Assembly (NCBI GenBank): GCA_020634855.1
Contig: JACKAU010000021.1
Span: forward strand, 74,707 to 138,706
Direction: 5' to 3'
From: Anaerolineales bacterium
GTDB lineage: Bacteria > Chloroflexota > Anaerolineae > 4572-78 > J111
DNA length: 64,000 nucleotides
The notes beneath the pieces were generated by a model. It made no database searches, was not told where the DNA came from, and saw nothing but the letters and a program-made list of their open reading frames with translations. Positions 15,787-24,835 of this stretch are shown piece after piece. The first letter of the stretch is position 1; the number at the start of each line of letters is the position of its first letter. The position numbers and the translations under genes were made by a program.

Positions 15787-18182
15787 GGTCGTTTTGGAGA
15801 CATCTGAGCCAGCTTTTTCAACGGCGCTCTCTGGCCACCCGGCTGATTGTTTTGATCTTGGTTGTCGCCACATTGGCCATTACCATTTTGTTTTACGACT
15901 TGAGTCATCAAAATCAGCGGGAAATCGAAGAACTGCAAACCAACAACCTCATCAACGACGCCCAAGAATTGGCCCGCAGTCTCGACGCCCTGGTTGAAAG
16001 CGAGACCAGCCGCATTGCCAACCTGTCGCTCTCTCGCGCTGTGCAGGAGTTTGTCAGCGCCCGCCCCGACCAGCGTTCGGCCCTATTTACGCCCACCCTG
16101 ACCGATTTTACCAACTTTCTCGATTCCAGCCCGGCTTACCGGGCCGTGCTGCTGCTGGATGACTCCGGCGAGGTTTTGATCTCTACTCAAGGCAGCTACG
16201 TGGGTCAAAACTTTGCCAGCAGCGACTTTTTCCAAGAAGCGCTGCAAAATCAGGTCTATATGTCTAACCCCGGCCTGTCCTCGCTCGACCGGCAGGCCGT
16301 CATTTGGGTAGCCGCGCCGGTTTACACCGATGATCCCCTGACGCCGGCCGGGATCGTGGTGGTTACGCTCTCGCCGGAATTATTGTGGAACCCGGTTGAG
16401 CGGTTGGCCATTGGCGAACACGGCTACGCCATCCTGCTCGATCAGTATGGTATCCGGCTGGCTCACGGGCGCGACCGGACTTATATCTTTCGCAGCCTGG
16501 CGCCCTTGCCGCCCGACGTTTGGGCCGAACTGCAAGCCAGCAATCGCTTTGGGGCGCTGCCGGAAATTATGGATACCGGCAGTTATACGCTTTGGAATTA
16601 TGTACAAACCAAGCCGCTGCCGTCGCTGCTGATTGATGCGTCCGATGAGCAGCCCCAGCGCGTATATTACAGCGCCGCCCCCTTGGAGACCCGCAACTGG
16701 ACCGTGGTGGCGATGCTGCCCGAAGCGGAAGTATTGGCCCCGGCCAATCGCGTTACCTCGCACGGGATGGCCGCCGCTATCTTGTTGACGGTGCTGCTGG
16801 GCCTTACGGTGGTCTGGATGGCGCAGCGAATTATGCAGCCGGTGCCGCAGTTGGTTAAAGCGGCCACCAAAATTGCTCATGGCGATTTATCGACGCCGAT
16901 TGAGGTTAAGGGCGTGGCCGAGTTGAGTGTGTTGGCCGAAAGTTTCGAGTCGATGCGTTGCAATTTGCAAGACTCGCAAGACCAACTGGCCCAGTGGGCG
17001 CGCACGCTGGAGGTTCGCGTGGCGCAACGGACGCAGGAATTGGCCGCCTTGTCGGAAGTGGTCGCCTTTGCCAGCCTGTCCCAATCGCGCCCACAGTTGA
17101 TGGACACCGCGCTGGCCCAGTCGCTCAAGGCGATGAATGCGGAGATGGGCGGTATTTGGATAGCCGACGGTGACGGCATAGTTCACTTGCAAGCCTACCG
17201 CGGCCTGGACGACGAGTTAATTGAAGGGCTGACGACCTTTGAGACTGGTGAAGGGTTGATTGGCCGCGTTCAGAAAACCGGTGAGCCGGTGGTGCTGGAT
17301 GATCTCAGCCAGGCGCCCCGTTTAGCTAAAGCCGTGGTTCAGGAACGTCTCATCCGGGCGTTTGTGGCCGTGCCGCTGCGCATTCACGGTCAAAATCTGG
17401 GAGTCCTGGCCGTCTTCAGCCAGGTGCAGCAATATTTCAGCCCCGAAGTTGTGCTGCTGGCGGCCTCGATTGCCCGGCAAATCGCCTTGACCCTGGATAA
17501 CCTCAATTTGGTCGAACAGGTTCAGCGCCAGGCCCACAGTGTGGCCCGCCTGCAAGAGCGGGAACGTATTGGCGCTGAAATTCACGACAGTATGGCCCAA
17601 ACCCTCAGCTATCTCTACCTTCAGGCCGACCAACTGGCCGACGATTCGCTGACGATTTCGCCCCAAGAAGTTAAATCGCGTTTGCTGAATCTACGGGAGG
17701 TCATCGCCGCCTTAACCAGCGAAACTCGCCAGATGATTGCCCAGTTGCGCGATGTATCGCCCCCGCCGCCGGCGAACTTGGAAACGATCATCCGGGCTGA
17801 ACTGGACAAACTTTCAGATGAACTTAAAATCGAGGTCAGGCTGGATTTGCAGCAAGCCGGCGCCCTGGCCATCCCGGCCGAAACCGGCACCGAGCTGACC
17901 CGCATTGTGGGTGAGGCCCTGCGCAACGCCCAAAAACACGGCCACGCCGATGTCGCCTGGTTAACATTTGAGCGAGAAAATGGCACAGCGTTTCTATCGG
18001 TGCAGGATAACGGCTCCGGCTTTAATCCGACTCAGTCGCCCCGGGACAATCGGCCCCATTTCGGCCTGAGCGTGATGCAAGCCCGCGCCGCCCGGATTGG
18101 GGGTCAATTAAAAATCAACAGCGAGATGGGTAAAGGAACCCGCATCGAGATCGTTTGGCCGGTCAACAGTCAGGAGAGATAG
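15783..18182 (+). CDS. Membrane sensor histidine kinase, Cache-HAMP-GAF-HisKA_3
   Basis: A 799-residue sensor kinase. In order: transmembrane helix (about 17-37), extracytoplasmic double-Cache-like domain (VLLLDDSGEVLIST, then PGLSSLDRQAVIW), second transmembrane helix (about 328-350), HAMP linker, GAF domain (about 415-575), HisKA_3 dimerisation domain with the phospho-acceptor His601 in AEIHDSMAQ, and a HATPase domain ending the protein (DNGSGF). HisKA_3 kinases pair with NarL-type regulators, and exactly such a gene follows nine bases later. Overlap with the binding-protein gene implies translational coupling, so the binding protein probably delivers the signal. Confidence 0.93.
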   Translation: MRSFWRHLSQLFQRRSLATRLIVLILVVATLAITILFYDLSHQNQREIEELQTNNLINDAQELARSLDALVESETSRIANLSLSRAVQEFVSARPDQRSALFTPTLTDFTNFLDSSPAYRAVLLLDDSGEVLISTQGSYVGQNFASSDFFQEALQNQVYMSNPGLSSLDRQAVIWVAAPVYTDDPLTPAGIVVVTLSPELLWNPVERLAIGEHGYAILLDQYGIRLAHGRDRTYIFRSLAPLPPDVWAELQASNRFGALPEIMDTGSYTLWNYVQTKPLPSLLIDASDEQPQRVYYSAAPLETRNWTVVAMLPEAEVLAPANRVTSHGMAAAILLTVLLGLTVVWMAQRIMQPVPQLVKAATKIAHGDLSTPIEVKGVAELSVLAESFESMRCNLQDSQDQLAQWARTLEVRVAQRTQELAALSEVVAFASLSQSRPQLMDTALAQSLKAMNAEMGGIWIADGDGIVHLQAYRGLDDELIEGLTTFETGEGLIGRVQKTGEPVVLDDLSQAPRLAKAVVQERLIRAFVAVPLRIHGQNLGVLAVFSQVQQYFSPEVVLLAASIARQIALTLDNLNLVEQVQRQAHSVARLQERERIGAEIHDSMAQTLSYLYLQADQLADDSLTISPQEVKSRLLNLREVIAALTSETRQMIAQLRDVSPPPPANLETIIRAELDKLSDELKIEVRLDLQQAGALAIPAETGTELTRIVGEALRNAQKHGHADVAWLTFERENGTAFLSVQDNGSGFNPTQSPRDNRPHFGLSVMQARAARIGGQLKINSEMGKGTRIEIVWPVNSQER

Positions 18183-18191
18183 GACACCGCA

Positions 18192-18869
18192 ATGACAAAG
18201 GAACGAAAAATACGGGTAATGGTAGTAGACGATCACGCGCTGTTTCGGGATGGGATGGTCAGCGTGGTCACGAACCAGCCGGATATGGAAGTGGTGGGTG
18301 AGGCGTCTGATGGGCTGGAAGCCTTTATTATGGCCCAACAACTACAGCCCAATGTGATTTTGATGGATATTAACATGCCTGGCACCGACGGCTTGGAAGC
18401 GACCCGACTGATTACCCAGGCTCTGCCTGATACCCATATTATCATGCTGACGGTCCGTGACAATGATGAGCAGATCTTCGAGGCTATTCGCAACGGCGCG
18501 GTGGGCTACCTGCTTAAAACGATCCGAGCTCGTGATCTAATCGACATGATTCACGCCGCGGCGAAGGGCCAGGCGGCGCTGTCGCCCGGATTGGCCCTGC
18601 GGGTGATGTCGGAGTTCCGCCGGCTGGGCGAGCCTGACTCGGCCGAGCCGGCGACGGCCAACCCATCGGCCGAGACCGACACCCGCCTGGAACAGTTGAC
18701 CGACCGGGAACAGGAAGTGCTTAACCTGGTGGCCGAAGGGTTGAGCGATAAAGAGATCAGCGAGGCGCTGTACATCAGCCTATACACCGTTAAATCACAC
18801 GTGCGCAATATCCTCTCCAAGCTGCACGTCAAGAATCGCCGCGAGGCCGCTCGTCTGGCGAAGAAGTAG
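18192..18869 (+). CDS. NarL/LuxR-family response regulator
   Basis: A 225-residue response regulator: REC domain with Asp59 in VILMDINMPG as phospho-acceptor and the acidic pair VVDDH near the start, then a LuxR-type helix-turn-helix (LTDREQEVLNLVAEG, VKSHVRNILSKL). It is the obvious partner of the HisKA_3 kinase just upstream and probably a DNA-binding activator. The next gene, a CstA-type transporter on the same strand, is a plausible target, but no binding site can be proved from the sequence. Confidence 0.94.
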   Translation: MTKERKIRVMVVDDHALFRDGMVSVVTNQPDMEVVGEASDGLEAFIMAQQLQPNVILMDINMPGTDGLEATRLITQALPDTHIIMLTVRDNDEQIFEAIRNGAVGYLLKTIRARDLIDMIHAAAKGQAALSPGLALRVMSEFRRLGEPDSAEPATANPSAETDTRLEQLTDREQEVLNLVAEGLSDKEISEALYISLYTVKSHVRNILSKLHVKNRREAARLAKK

Positions 18870-19013
18870 AACGAACTAGTTCTTTTATTAGTATAATTTT
18901 TCACAAATACCTCTTTTGTCCTCCTATTATTGCCTCAAGAGTGATTGAGACCTCTTGCAAATTCTGGTAAAGTAAAGCCAATCGAATAGTTATTCCATAC
19001 TCACTTCGGGAAC

Positions 19014-19057
19014 GGGGACCGGCTCATTTAGGGATTATTGGCCCTAAGCCGGTCCCC
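19014..19057 (+). promoter_or_regulatory. Strong stem-loop in the cstA leader
   Basis: GGGGACCGGCT (19014-19024) pairs perfectly with AGCCGGTCCCC (19047-19057), with an inner TTAGGG/CCCTAA helix. It lies about 50 bases before the transporter start. No T-tract follows, so it is not a simple terminator. It could shape the cstA leader, mark the end of the regulator mRNA, or be a repeat element. Confidence 0.5.
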
Positions 19058-19108
19058 CATCATCACATTCAATATCAATATAACTCATATTTCGGGAGGT
19101 CTTTCGAC

Positions 19109-20560
19109 ATGTTGCTGCTTTTAACCTGTATTATTCTATTGATTGCCGGGTACTATGTGTACGGCACTTTTGTGGAAAAGGTCTTTGGTATCGACCGCAG
19201 CCGGCCCACGCCGGCCATTACCGAAGCCGATGGCGTTGACTTTGTAGAGATGCCAACTTGGAAAGTATTTCTAATTCAACTCCTTGATATTGCCGGAATC
19301 GGGCCAATTTTTGGGCCAATTCTGGGCGCGCTGTACGGTCCTCAAGCGTTGTTGTGGGTGGTCTTTGGCTCAATTTTTGCCGGAGCCGTGCATGATTTCT
19401 TTAGCGGCATGCTGTCCGTGCGAAACAAGGGGCAAAATATCCCGGAAGTTGTGGGCGATGCGCTGGGTATGCCGGCTCGCCACGTGATGCGCTTCTTCTC
19501 AGTGCTGCTGCTGCTGCTGGTTGGCGTGGTGTTTGTGCTCAGCCCGGCCAAACTGCTCAGCGAAATGACCGGCGTCAATGTGACGGCCCTGGTCATGGCT
19601 ATTTTCGCTTATTATTTCATCGCCACTATCGTCCCGATCAACGCCGTGATCGGGCGGCTCTATCCCATCTTTGGCGCGCTGTTGGTCTTCATGACGGTGG
19701 GTGTGGCCGGTGGTTTAATCTTTGGCGGTTATGAGTTGGTGCCGAACCAGAACTTCTTTGTCAACGTCCATCCGGGCGGGGCGCCGCTCTGGCCGCTGCT
19801 GTTTATCGTTCTCTCCTGTGGGGCAATCAGTGGTTTCCACTCAACCCAATCGCCGTTGATGGCTCGCTGTCTTAAAACTGAAACCGATGCTCGCTTTGTT
19901 TTCTACGGGGCCATGATTTTGGAAGGGATTATCGCCTTAATCTGGGTCGCCGTGGGCCTGTCTTTCTACCAGTCACCTGAAGCGATGAATGCCGTCATTG
20001 CCTCCGGTTCCCCCTCTGCTGTCGTTAATGAAGTTTCAACCACGCTGCTGGGGCCGGTGGGCGGTTTCTTGGCTATCGTCGGCGTCATCATTCTCCCTAT
20101 CACCAGTGGTGATACCGCCTTCAGAAGCACGCGTTTAATCCTGGCTGATGTCTTTAAGATGTCGCAGAAACCCGTTTCCAAACGACTGCTGATCGCTATC
20201 CCCCTCTTTATTGTTGGTTATGTCGTCTCGACGCAAGATTTCAATCTCATCTGGCGCTACTTCGGTTGGGCCAACCAAACGCTGGCGATGCTTGTCCTGT
20301 GGGCCGCAGCCATTTATCTGGTCAGAGCCGACAAGGCCCAGTATCACTGGATGGCCTCGCTGCCAGCCGCTTTTATGACCGCGGTAAGCATCACCTTCAT
20401 CGCCTTCTCGCCCATTGGCTTCAACTTGCCCTACAACGTGGCGGTCATTCTGGGGATTGTCGCAGCCCTGGGATCTCTGGCAGCATTCATCATTAAATCT
20501 CATAGCTGGCGCAAGCCTCGCGTCTCCGCTGGTCGGAACAAAAGCATAGGGGTCGCATAA
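19109..20560 (+). CDS. cstA: CstA-family carbon starvation / peptide or pyruvate transporter
   Basis: A 483-residue multi-spanning membrane protein of the CstA family, whose known members take up peptides or pyruvate under carbon limitation. The family signature is clear: an N-terminal YYVYGTFVEKVFGID segment, then WKVFLIQLLDIAGIGPIFGPI and the following GALYGP loop. It is shorter than the roughly 700-residue enterobacterial proteins and fits the shorter branch common in anaerobes and Gram-positives. GGGAGGT precedes the ATG. It follows a kinase-regulator pair, so control by that system is a reasonable inference. Confidence 0.9.
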   Translation: MLLLLTCIILLIAGYYVYGTFVEKVFGIDRSRPTPAITEADGVDFVEMPTWKVFLIQLLDIAGIGPIFGPILGALYGPQALLWVVFGSIFAGAVHDFFSGMLSVRNKGQNIPEVVGDALGMPARHVMRFFSVLLLLLVGVVFVLSPAKLLSEMTGVNVTALVMAIFAYYFIATIVPINAVIGRLYPIFGALLVFMTVGVAGGLIFGGYELVPNQNFFVNVHPGGAPLWPLLFIVLSCGAISGFHSTQSPLMARCLKTETDARFVFYGAMILEGIIALIWVAVGLSFYQSPEAMNAVIASGSPSAVVNEVSTTLLGPVGGFLAIVGVIILPITSGDTAFRSTRLILADVFKMSQKPVSKRLLIAIPLFIVGYVVSTQDFNLIWRYFGWANQTLAMLVLWAAAIYLVRADKAQYHWMASLPAAFMTAVSITFIAFSPIGFNLPYNVAVILGIVAALGSLAAFIIKSHSWRKPRVSAGRNKSIGVA

Positions 20561-20608
20561 TCGACTAACGCTACGTTTGACAATACCACCTACCCCACAG
20601 ATTGATAC

Positions 20609-20650
20609 AAAGGGGTATTTCCCAACGGACTAAGGGAAATACCCCTTTTA
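20609..20650 (+). terminator. Intrinsic terminator after cstA
   Basis: A perfect 15-bp stem (20609-20623 and 20634-20648) with a 10-base loop, followed by a T-rich tail, 48 bp after the transporter stop. Confidence 0.9.
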
Positions 20651-21133
20651 TTTTGGATACTGGCAAATAGACCTAGCCTCGATTGACCCGGACGTCGAGG
20701 CTACCTGACCGCCGACCGGTGACCGCTGAATTTCAGCGAACGCGTTGGTTTGGCGGCGATTAGTCGCCGGCGAGCAGGGTCTATCGGCTTAACATCAATA
20801 AAGGCCATCTGGGGCCAAGGAGAGCGAGGCTAAAGCCATCGCCTTGAAAGAGCGAAGGACGCTGAAGCGCCCTCGGCCGGCGAAATGTTTGATCTTCATT
20901 ACCAAGCTTTACTAACGGACACAGACTCGATTTGACCAAGACTCGGCCTCCCGTGACCACCGACCGCTGTCCACTGACCGCCAACGCTGTCCAGTTCGGC
21001 CTATTTAGGGGGCGGTCTACCGTCGGCCGGCTGCGGTCCGGTGGCTAAAAGGTGGCTTCGCTGGCTCATTCTAGGTCAAATTCAAAGGGTGTCCGTGAGC
21101 GAGTTACCAGGCCACAACGAGCTGCCTTTTTCA
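20651..21133. other. Noncoding region with small hairpins
   Basis: No credible gene is seen on either strand. There are several short hairpins, such as CGCTGAA/TTCAGCG near 20725 and a GGCGA/TCGCC stem near 20755, and two patches of a GACCGC/TGACCGCC-type simple repeat (near 20708 and 20955). A structured RNA is possible but no known class is recognised. Confidence 0.4.
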
Positions 21134-21580
21134 ACCTCTTTTCTAAAAAGAAGGTGCGATTGGTAACTTTTCGGATGTGATTTCTAAAAAGAAGGTCCGC
21201 TGGGCAACTTTTTCGATGTCTTTTTTAGAAAAAAGGTCTGCTGGGCAACTTTTTCGACGTCTTTTTTAGAAAAAAGGTCTGCTGGGCAACTTTTCAGACG
21301 TCTTTTTTAGAAAGGAGGTCCGCTGGGCAACTTTTTCGATGTCTTTTTTAGAAAAAACGGACTGATTTGTAACTTTTTCGACGTCTTTTCTAGAAAGAAG
21401 GTGTGATTTGTAACTTTTCGGACGCCTTTTCTAAAAAGAAGGTGTGATTTGTAACTTTTTCGATGTCTTTTTTAGAAAAGTGGTGTGATTTGTAACTTTT
21501 GGACGTCTTTTTTAGAAAAGGCGTCTTATTTGTAACTTTTTGGACGTCTTTTTTAGAAAAGTGGTTGCGTGGGCAAGCAA
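21134..21580. repeat. Minisatellite of about 11 units of 41-42 bp
   Basis: Back-to-back units run CTTTTTTAGAAAAAAGG, then either TCTGCTGGGCAAC or TGTGATTTGTAAC, then TTTTTCGACGT. The first half has mainly the GGGCAAC type, the second half the TTTGTAAC type, with one return at the last unit. Each unit holds a palindromic TTCTAGAA-like core. Unit length varies by one base, which breaks any long reading frame. Confidence 0.9.
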
Positions 21581-21694
21581 ATTGTGATCTTTTTTTAAAC
21601 ATGGAAAGTCGCGTGGAAAATTTCCTTACCGGTTTGTTATAGCTCGGTGTTTTGGGGTAGTGGGGGCAAGGCATTCTATGTCTTACGTCAAATT

Positions 21695-21860
21695 TCCTCT
21701 CAAACCTTTTGCGGCAACGCGAGGTGTGCTATACTTGATGTATCTTCGTTTTTCAACCTCGTTTTGATGACTTCGATTTCTACCTACGCTTTGTTTGTTG
21801 GAAAAGTTAGGCTATCGGCTTGATCCTATATCGATGAGAATGCTGGGGTAAAGATGTATA
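21695..21860 (+). repeat. Dispersed ~160-bp repeat, copy A
   Basis: Shares with copies at 25931 and 27243 an ordered set of blocks: TCAAACCTTTTGCGGC, GAGGTGTGCTATACTTGA, ATCTTCGTTTTTCAACCTCG, GAAAAGTTAGGCTATCGGC and GTAAAGATG. It contains an extended -10 (TGCTATACT, -10 at 21730-21735) pointing at the endonuclease-like gene at 21963. Confidence 0.8.
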
Positions 21861-21962
21861 AATTTTTTTCCAGATACCCAGCGTTTGGGCAGATAATAAG
21901 CGATAAAGATTTCAAAAAACTCATACCGATTACTTTTAACTGATAATTTTGGTTGGTTTGAT

Positions 21963-22883
21963 ATGGCTGAAAAATCAAAAAAACGCGGAGAATTTGGAGA
22001 AGAAATTGTTGAGAGATTATTAACCCTGATTGGATGGGATACGCTTCTCAAGGGGAGAGATTTTGCTTGTATTAAACCCATTCCACACGCTATATCCACA
22101 CGAGGGCGCACAACTCACGGAATTGATTTTATTTATCAGTATGATTGCCCATTATTTAACAACAACCAAGAATTTGTTTTGGTATCTTCAAAGTTTAACG
22201 ATTCGTATCCCTCAAACCCTGTTTCTAAATTCAAATTGCATTTACAGGATATTGCACAGGCTTTAGATTGCTTCAAAAAAAGCGACATAAGAAATGAACT
22301 GAAATCGCCACAGAAAACAGCCAAATATACTGGAGTAATTTTTTGGCTCGATAATGGTGAACAAAATCAGTATGATGACGTTATAGACAGATTAAGTGAT
22401 TTCAGAGTTGATAATGATTTGGAATTTGATAGCGTTTATCTGGTTGACAATAATAGAGCTGATTTTCTTTATGATACAATAAGTTATGTTACTGACAGAT
22501 TTGAAAACATGGAGGTGGAATTTTATATCCCCAGTACAGGATATAATAATACCATCCAAGCAAGGCGAACCAGCAGTCCAATATTACCTGTTCAGTACAT
22601 TAATTCCAGTATTTTGCCTTTTAAAGTTGTGCAAGATGTGTCAACTGAAATTTTAATCCTAAACGTCATTGACAATTTTGAAAGGGATCACCTAACCCGA
22701 TTAATTAGCCTTGCTCAGAAATTAACCGAAGGATGGGCAAATAAAATTTTCATTCTATTTCCCGAGTTTAATGAAAATTTACAAGGCGAGGTTGTGGAAA
22801 ACGTTAAATCTGAATTTCGTGATCAAGATTTTGTTCGTAAAGTTGAAATAAACACTTTCCATCCGGATTTTAGAAATGCCTGA
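21963..22883 (+). CDS. GAPS4a-like putative PD-(D/E)XK nuclease
   Basis: A 306-residue protein that opens with a helix rich in acidic residues (GEFGEEIVERLL, IGWD) and carries THGIDF (Asp55) and VLVSSKF (Lys77), the spacing expected for a PD-(D/E)XK nuclease core with Ser-Ser-Lys in the third position. From memory the overall pattern resembles the first protein of the GAPS4 two-gene antiphage system; this was not checked by search. The gene is distinctly AT-rich compared with the rest of the window, which suggests recent transfer. Its stop overlaps the next gene by eight bases. A promoter-bearing repeat lies upstream. Confidence 0.6.
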   Translation: MAEKSKKRGEFGEEIVERLLTLIGWDTLLKGRDFACIKPIPHAISTRGRTTHGIDFIYQYDCPLFNNNQEFVLVSSKFNDSYPSNPVSKFKLHLQDIAQALDCFKKSDIRNELKSPQKTAKYTGVIFWLDNGEQNQYDDVIDRLSDFRVDNDLEFDSVYLVDNNRADFLYDTISYVTDRFENMEVEFYIPSTGYNNTIQARRTSSPILPVQYINSSILPFKVVQDVSTEILILNVIDNFERDHLTRLISLAQKLTEGWANKIFILFPEFNENLQGEVVENVKSEFRDQDFVRKVEINTFHPDFRNA

Positions 22884-24059
22884 CGATGCCTTAGAAAACG
22901 AAAGCCATGTTCCATTATTACCTTTTGGTGAAACATTGCGCCCTTTAATTTCAAGTAGCAGCCTGAGTGATACTGACTTGAAGTTTGTGTTACAGAAAAG
23001 GGGTATTTTTGTTGGGGACTCAAGCAAGAAGAATACAATTCCCAAACTGGTTAGTATTCTGCCTGGGCCACGAGAATTTGATATATTAAAAAATAGACAA
23101 TCTGACAAAGAGAGTTCTATAAAAACTTCCGATGCAAAAACTACCTGGGCTTCTAATAGAACAATCGTACAAGCTATCCCTGATGAAGTTGATGATGTTG
23201 CGAGGGAGCTATTAGATGAAGATTCGCCTATTCAACTGAAAGACTGTTCTGTACAAAATGTCAGTAATAACGAGGTCGTTATAAATTGCACCATAAAAAG
23301 GCAGGATTGGACTAAAGATGTTTTCTCTCAAACTACACACCACGAATGTAAACTAACAATAAAGAAAGAACCCAATAGTGATATTGTTATATACCATACT
23401 GAAACAACTGCCCCAGAAACCAAAAGTTTCATGACCGAGCTACAAACTGTCATTCACAACCATTTTCGCCAACAGGAGATATATCAAAAACACCCTGATA
23501 CAAAAGGTTTTTGCTCACCATTTTGTAGAAAACAAATATCGTTTTGAATTCTTACGCAAATTTACCCAACCAGTCAGTACACTTTCATTCCAGAAAATTG
23601 TCGATCTTGATGCTGGTATTGATCATCAATTCTCTGACTTTCCAGAAAAATTCAAATGGCTTAAAAACAAAATTGATAAAATTAATCTGCATGGCACTAA
23701 ACTTGGTGAAACCGATATTATGATACTCAGTGAAGAAGGAGTTTTTATATTCGGGGAAATTGAGGCAGAGTTTAGGTTTGATTATTCAGAGGCAAAAGGG
23801 ACTTGTATTATTAGGTATGGTTTTCCAAATTATTACGAAAAAGCAAAGCTGGTTGAATTCGAGGCAAGAGTAGCATCTTTACAACTGCACGCCAGTTACT
23901 CCTCATATTGCAAAGAAACGTGTTGCAAATTTCGTCCTACAAGAATTTCAAAGAGAGAAGCACAAATATTTTGAACAATTTAAGACTGTGGGTAAAGTTG
24001 ATACAAGAACACGAGATTTACAAAATCAATATATGTTTGAAGGAGAAGGCTGGGACTAA
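22876..24059 (+). pseudogene. GAPS4b-like partner gene, broken by two frameshifts
   Basis: Starts inside the end of the endonuclease-like gene. The first frame gives 223 residues (SHVPLLPFGETLRP at the start) and stops at 23547. Reading resumes one frame over with VFAHHFVENKYRFEFLRKF, and a second shift near 23875-23880 restores LYNCTPVTPHIAKKR through to MFEGEGWD and a stop at 24057-24059. Each break is explained by one extra base (first near 23502-23512). Repaired, it would be about 393 residues. The repaired protein contains FIFGEIEAEFRF, a possible second nuclease-like core. Either the gene is decayed or the assembly carries two indels. Confidence 0.6.
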
Positions 24060-24586
24060 TCAGTCGTGGGTCGCGTCGAGGTCCGATACCAACAACATAG
24101 TCTCCACTTCCTGCCGGGTTTGTCCTTTATTCAACGTCCCCGACTCCGGTGCATACCATTGAGCGCGAGTATTGTCCCCAATCGCCCTGCCGCTGTCACC
24201 CGTCGCCTGACGGGTGGGAGCATTCAGTTTGGGGCAAGTTTGAATCGCTGAATGCGCTGAGAAAAAATGAGGTCGCTGAAACATCGTCTGGTGATAGAGG
24301 TCCCCGATTGAGCCATTGGTTAATGGGTTGCTCGGTTGAAACATCAGCGGTTTCAGGGCCTTCAGCGGCCTCAGCGATTCAAGACGTCACATTCGCCCCA
24401 AAAGTGAAATGCACCCCTGACGGGTCGAGCCGGGGGAAGTGGGGATGTCCTTCGGGCTGCTGTCCGGTCCAATCTTACAGGAGACAAACAAGGTTAAAAA
24501 TCTTCTTTTACACGGGATAGATTTTTCGTTATAATCAAATAGATAATTCTCTGAATGATTTGTCCTCTGGTAATGAGGGTAACTTG
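24060..24586. other. GC-rich block of unknown origin
   Basis: Base composition changes sharply right after the broken GAPS4b-like gene. The block is dominated by a long imperfect palindrome (24200-24425). A 94-codon open frame on the minus strand shows no recognisable domain and lies within the palindrome, so it is not called. A TATAAT-like sequence near 24530 may serve the antitoxin gene. Confidence 0.4.
24200..24425. repeat. Long imperfect inverted repeat
   Basis: The left half (from GACGGGTGGGAGCATTCAG through TTTGAATCGCTGAATGCGCTGA) matches the reverse complement of the right half (GGGTGCATTTCACTTTTGGGGC through TTGAATCGCTGAGGCCGCTGA) with gaps. Near the centre, GAGCC-ATT and AATGGGTTGCTC pair again. 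This would fold into a nested hairpin of about 225 bases. It could be a MITE-like element, a structured RNA, or a relic of an insertion sequence. Confidence 0.55.
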
Positions 24587-24611
24587 ATGACGATTGTGGT
24601 AAAAAGCTCAA

Positions 24612-24806
24612 GTGAAGATACCATCTCTCCCGACTTGGTTAATGCAGCTCTTGAATTTGCAGGAGGGTGATGAGATTAAAACAATCATAGACGGGCAGAC
24701 TTTACGTTTAGCGCCCTTAGACCAATTTCTGGCTTTGCGAGGGGTACTACGTGAGGATAAAGCTTTTGATGAGGCTATAGAATCTCTTGACCAAGCGTGG
24801 CAATAA
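24612..24806 (+). CDS. AbrB/MazE-type antitoxin-like protein, no toxin nearby
   Basis: A 64-residue protein with GTG start. LMQLLNLQEGDEIKTII followed by LRLAPL is the swapped-hairpin AbrB motif, and the C-terminus (FLALRGVLRED, DEAIESLDQAW) is a typical toxin-binding tail. An ATG at 24587 in another frame reads MTIVVKSSS, the usual AbrB beginning, so the gene may have lost one base near 24610 and now start late. No PIN or MazF toxin follows. Confidence 0.6.
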   Translation: MKIPSLPTWLMQLLNLQEGDEIKTIIDGQTLRLAPLDQFLALRGVLREDKAFDEAIESLDQAWQ

Positions 24807-24835
24807 CATGAAGTGCTCCTTTTTACCGCTAATCA

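Noticed and set aside
21134..21580. Possible CRISPR array
   Set aside because: Units follow each other without unique spacers, vary in sequence all along, and no cas gene is near.
21390..21674. Minus-strand open frame across the minisatellite
   Set aside because: It is a lysine-rich translation of the repeat; unit length is not constantly a multiple of three, so the frame does not run through the array.
22876..23974. Two separate small genes instead of one broken gene
   Set aside because: The frames join with continuous protein-like sequence at both breaks, and the downstream pieces have no ribosome binding site.
24060..24344. Minus-strand 94-codon open frame
   Set aside because: It coincides with one half of the long palindrome, lacks a ribosome binding site and shows no domain.
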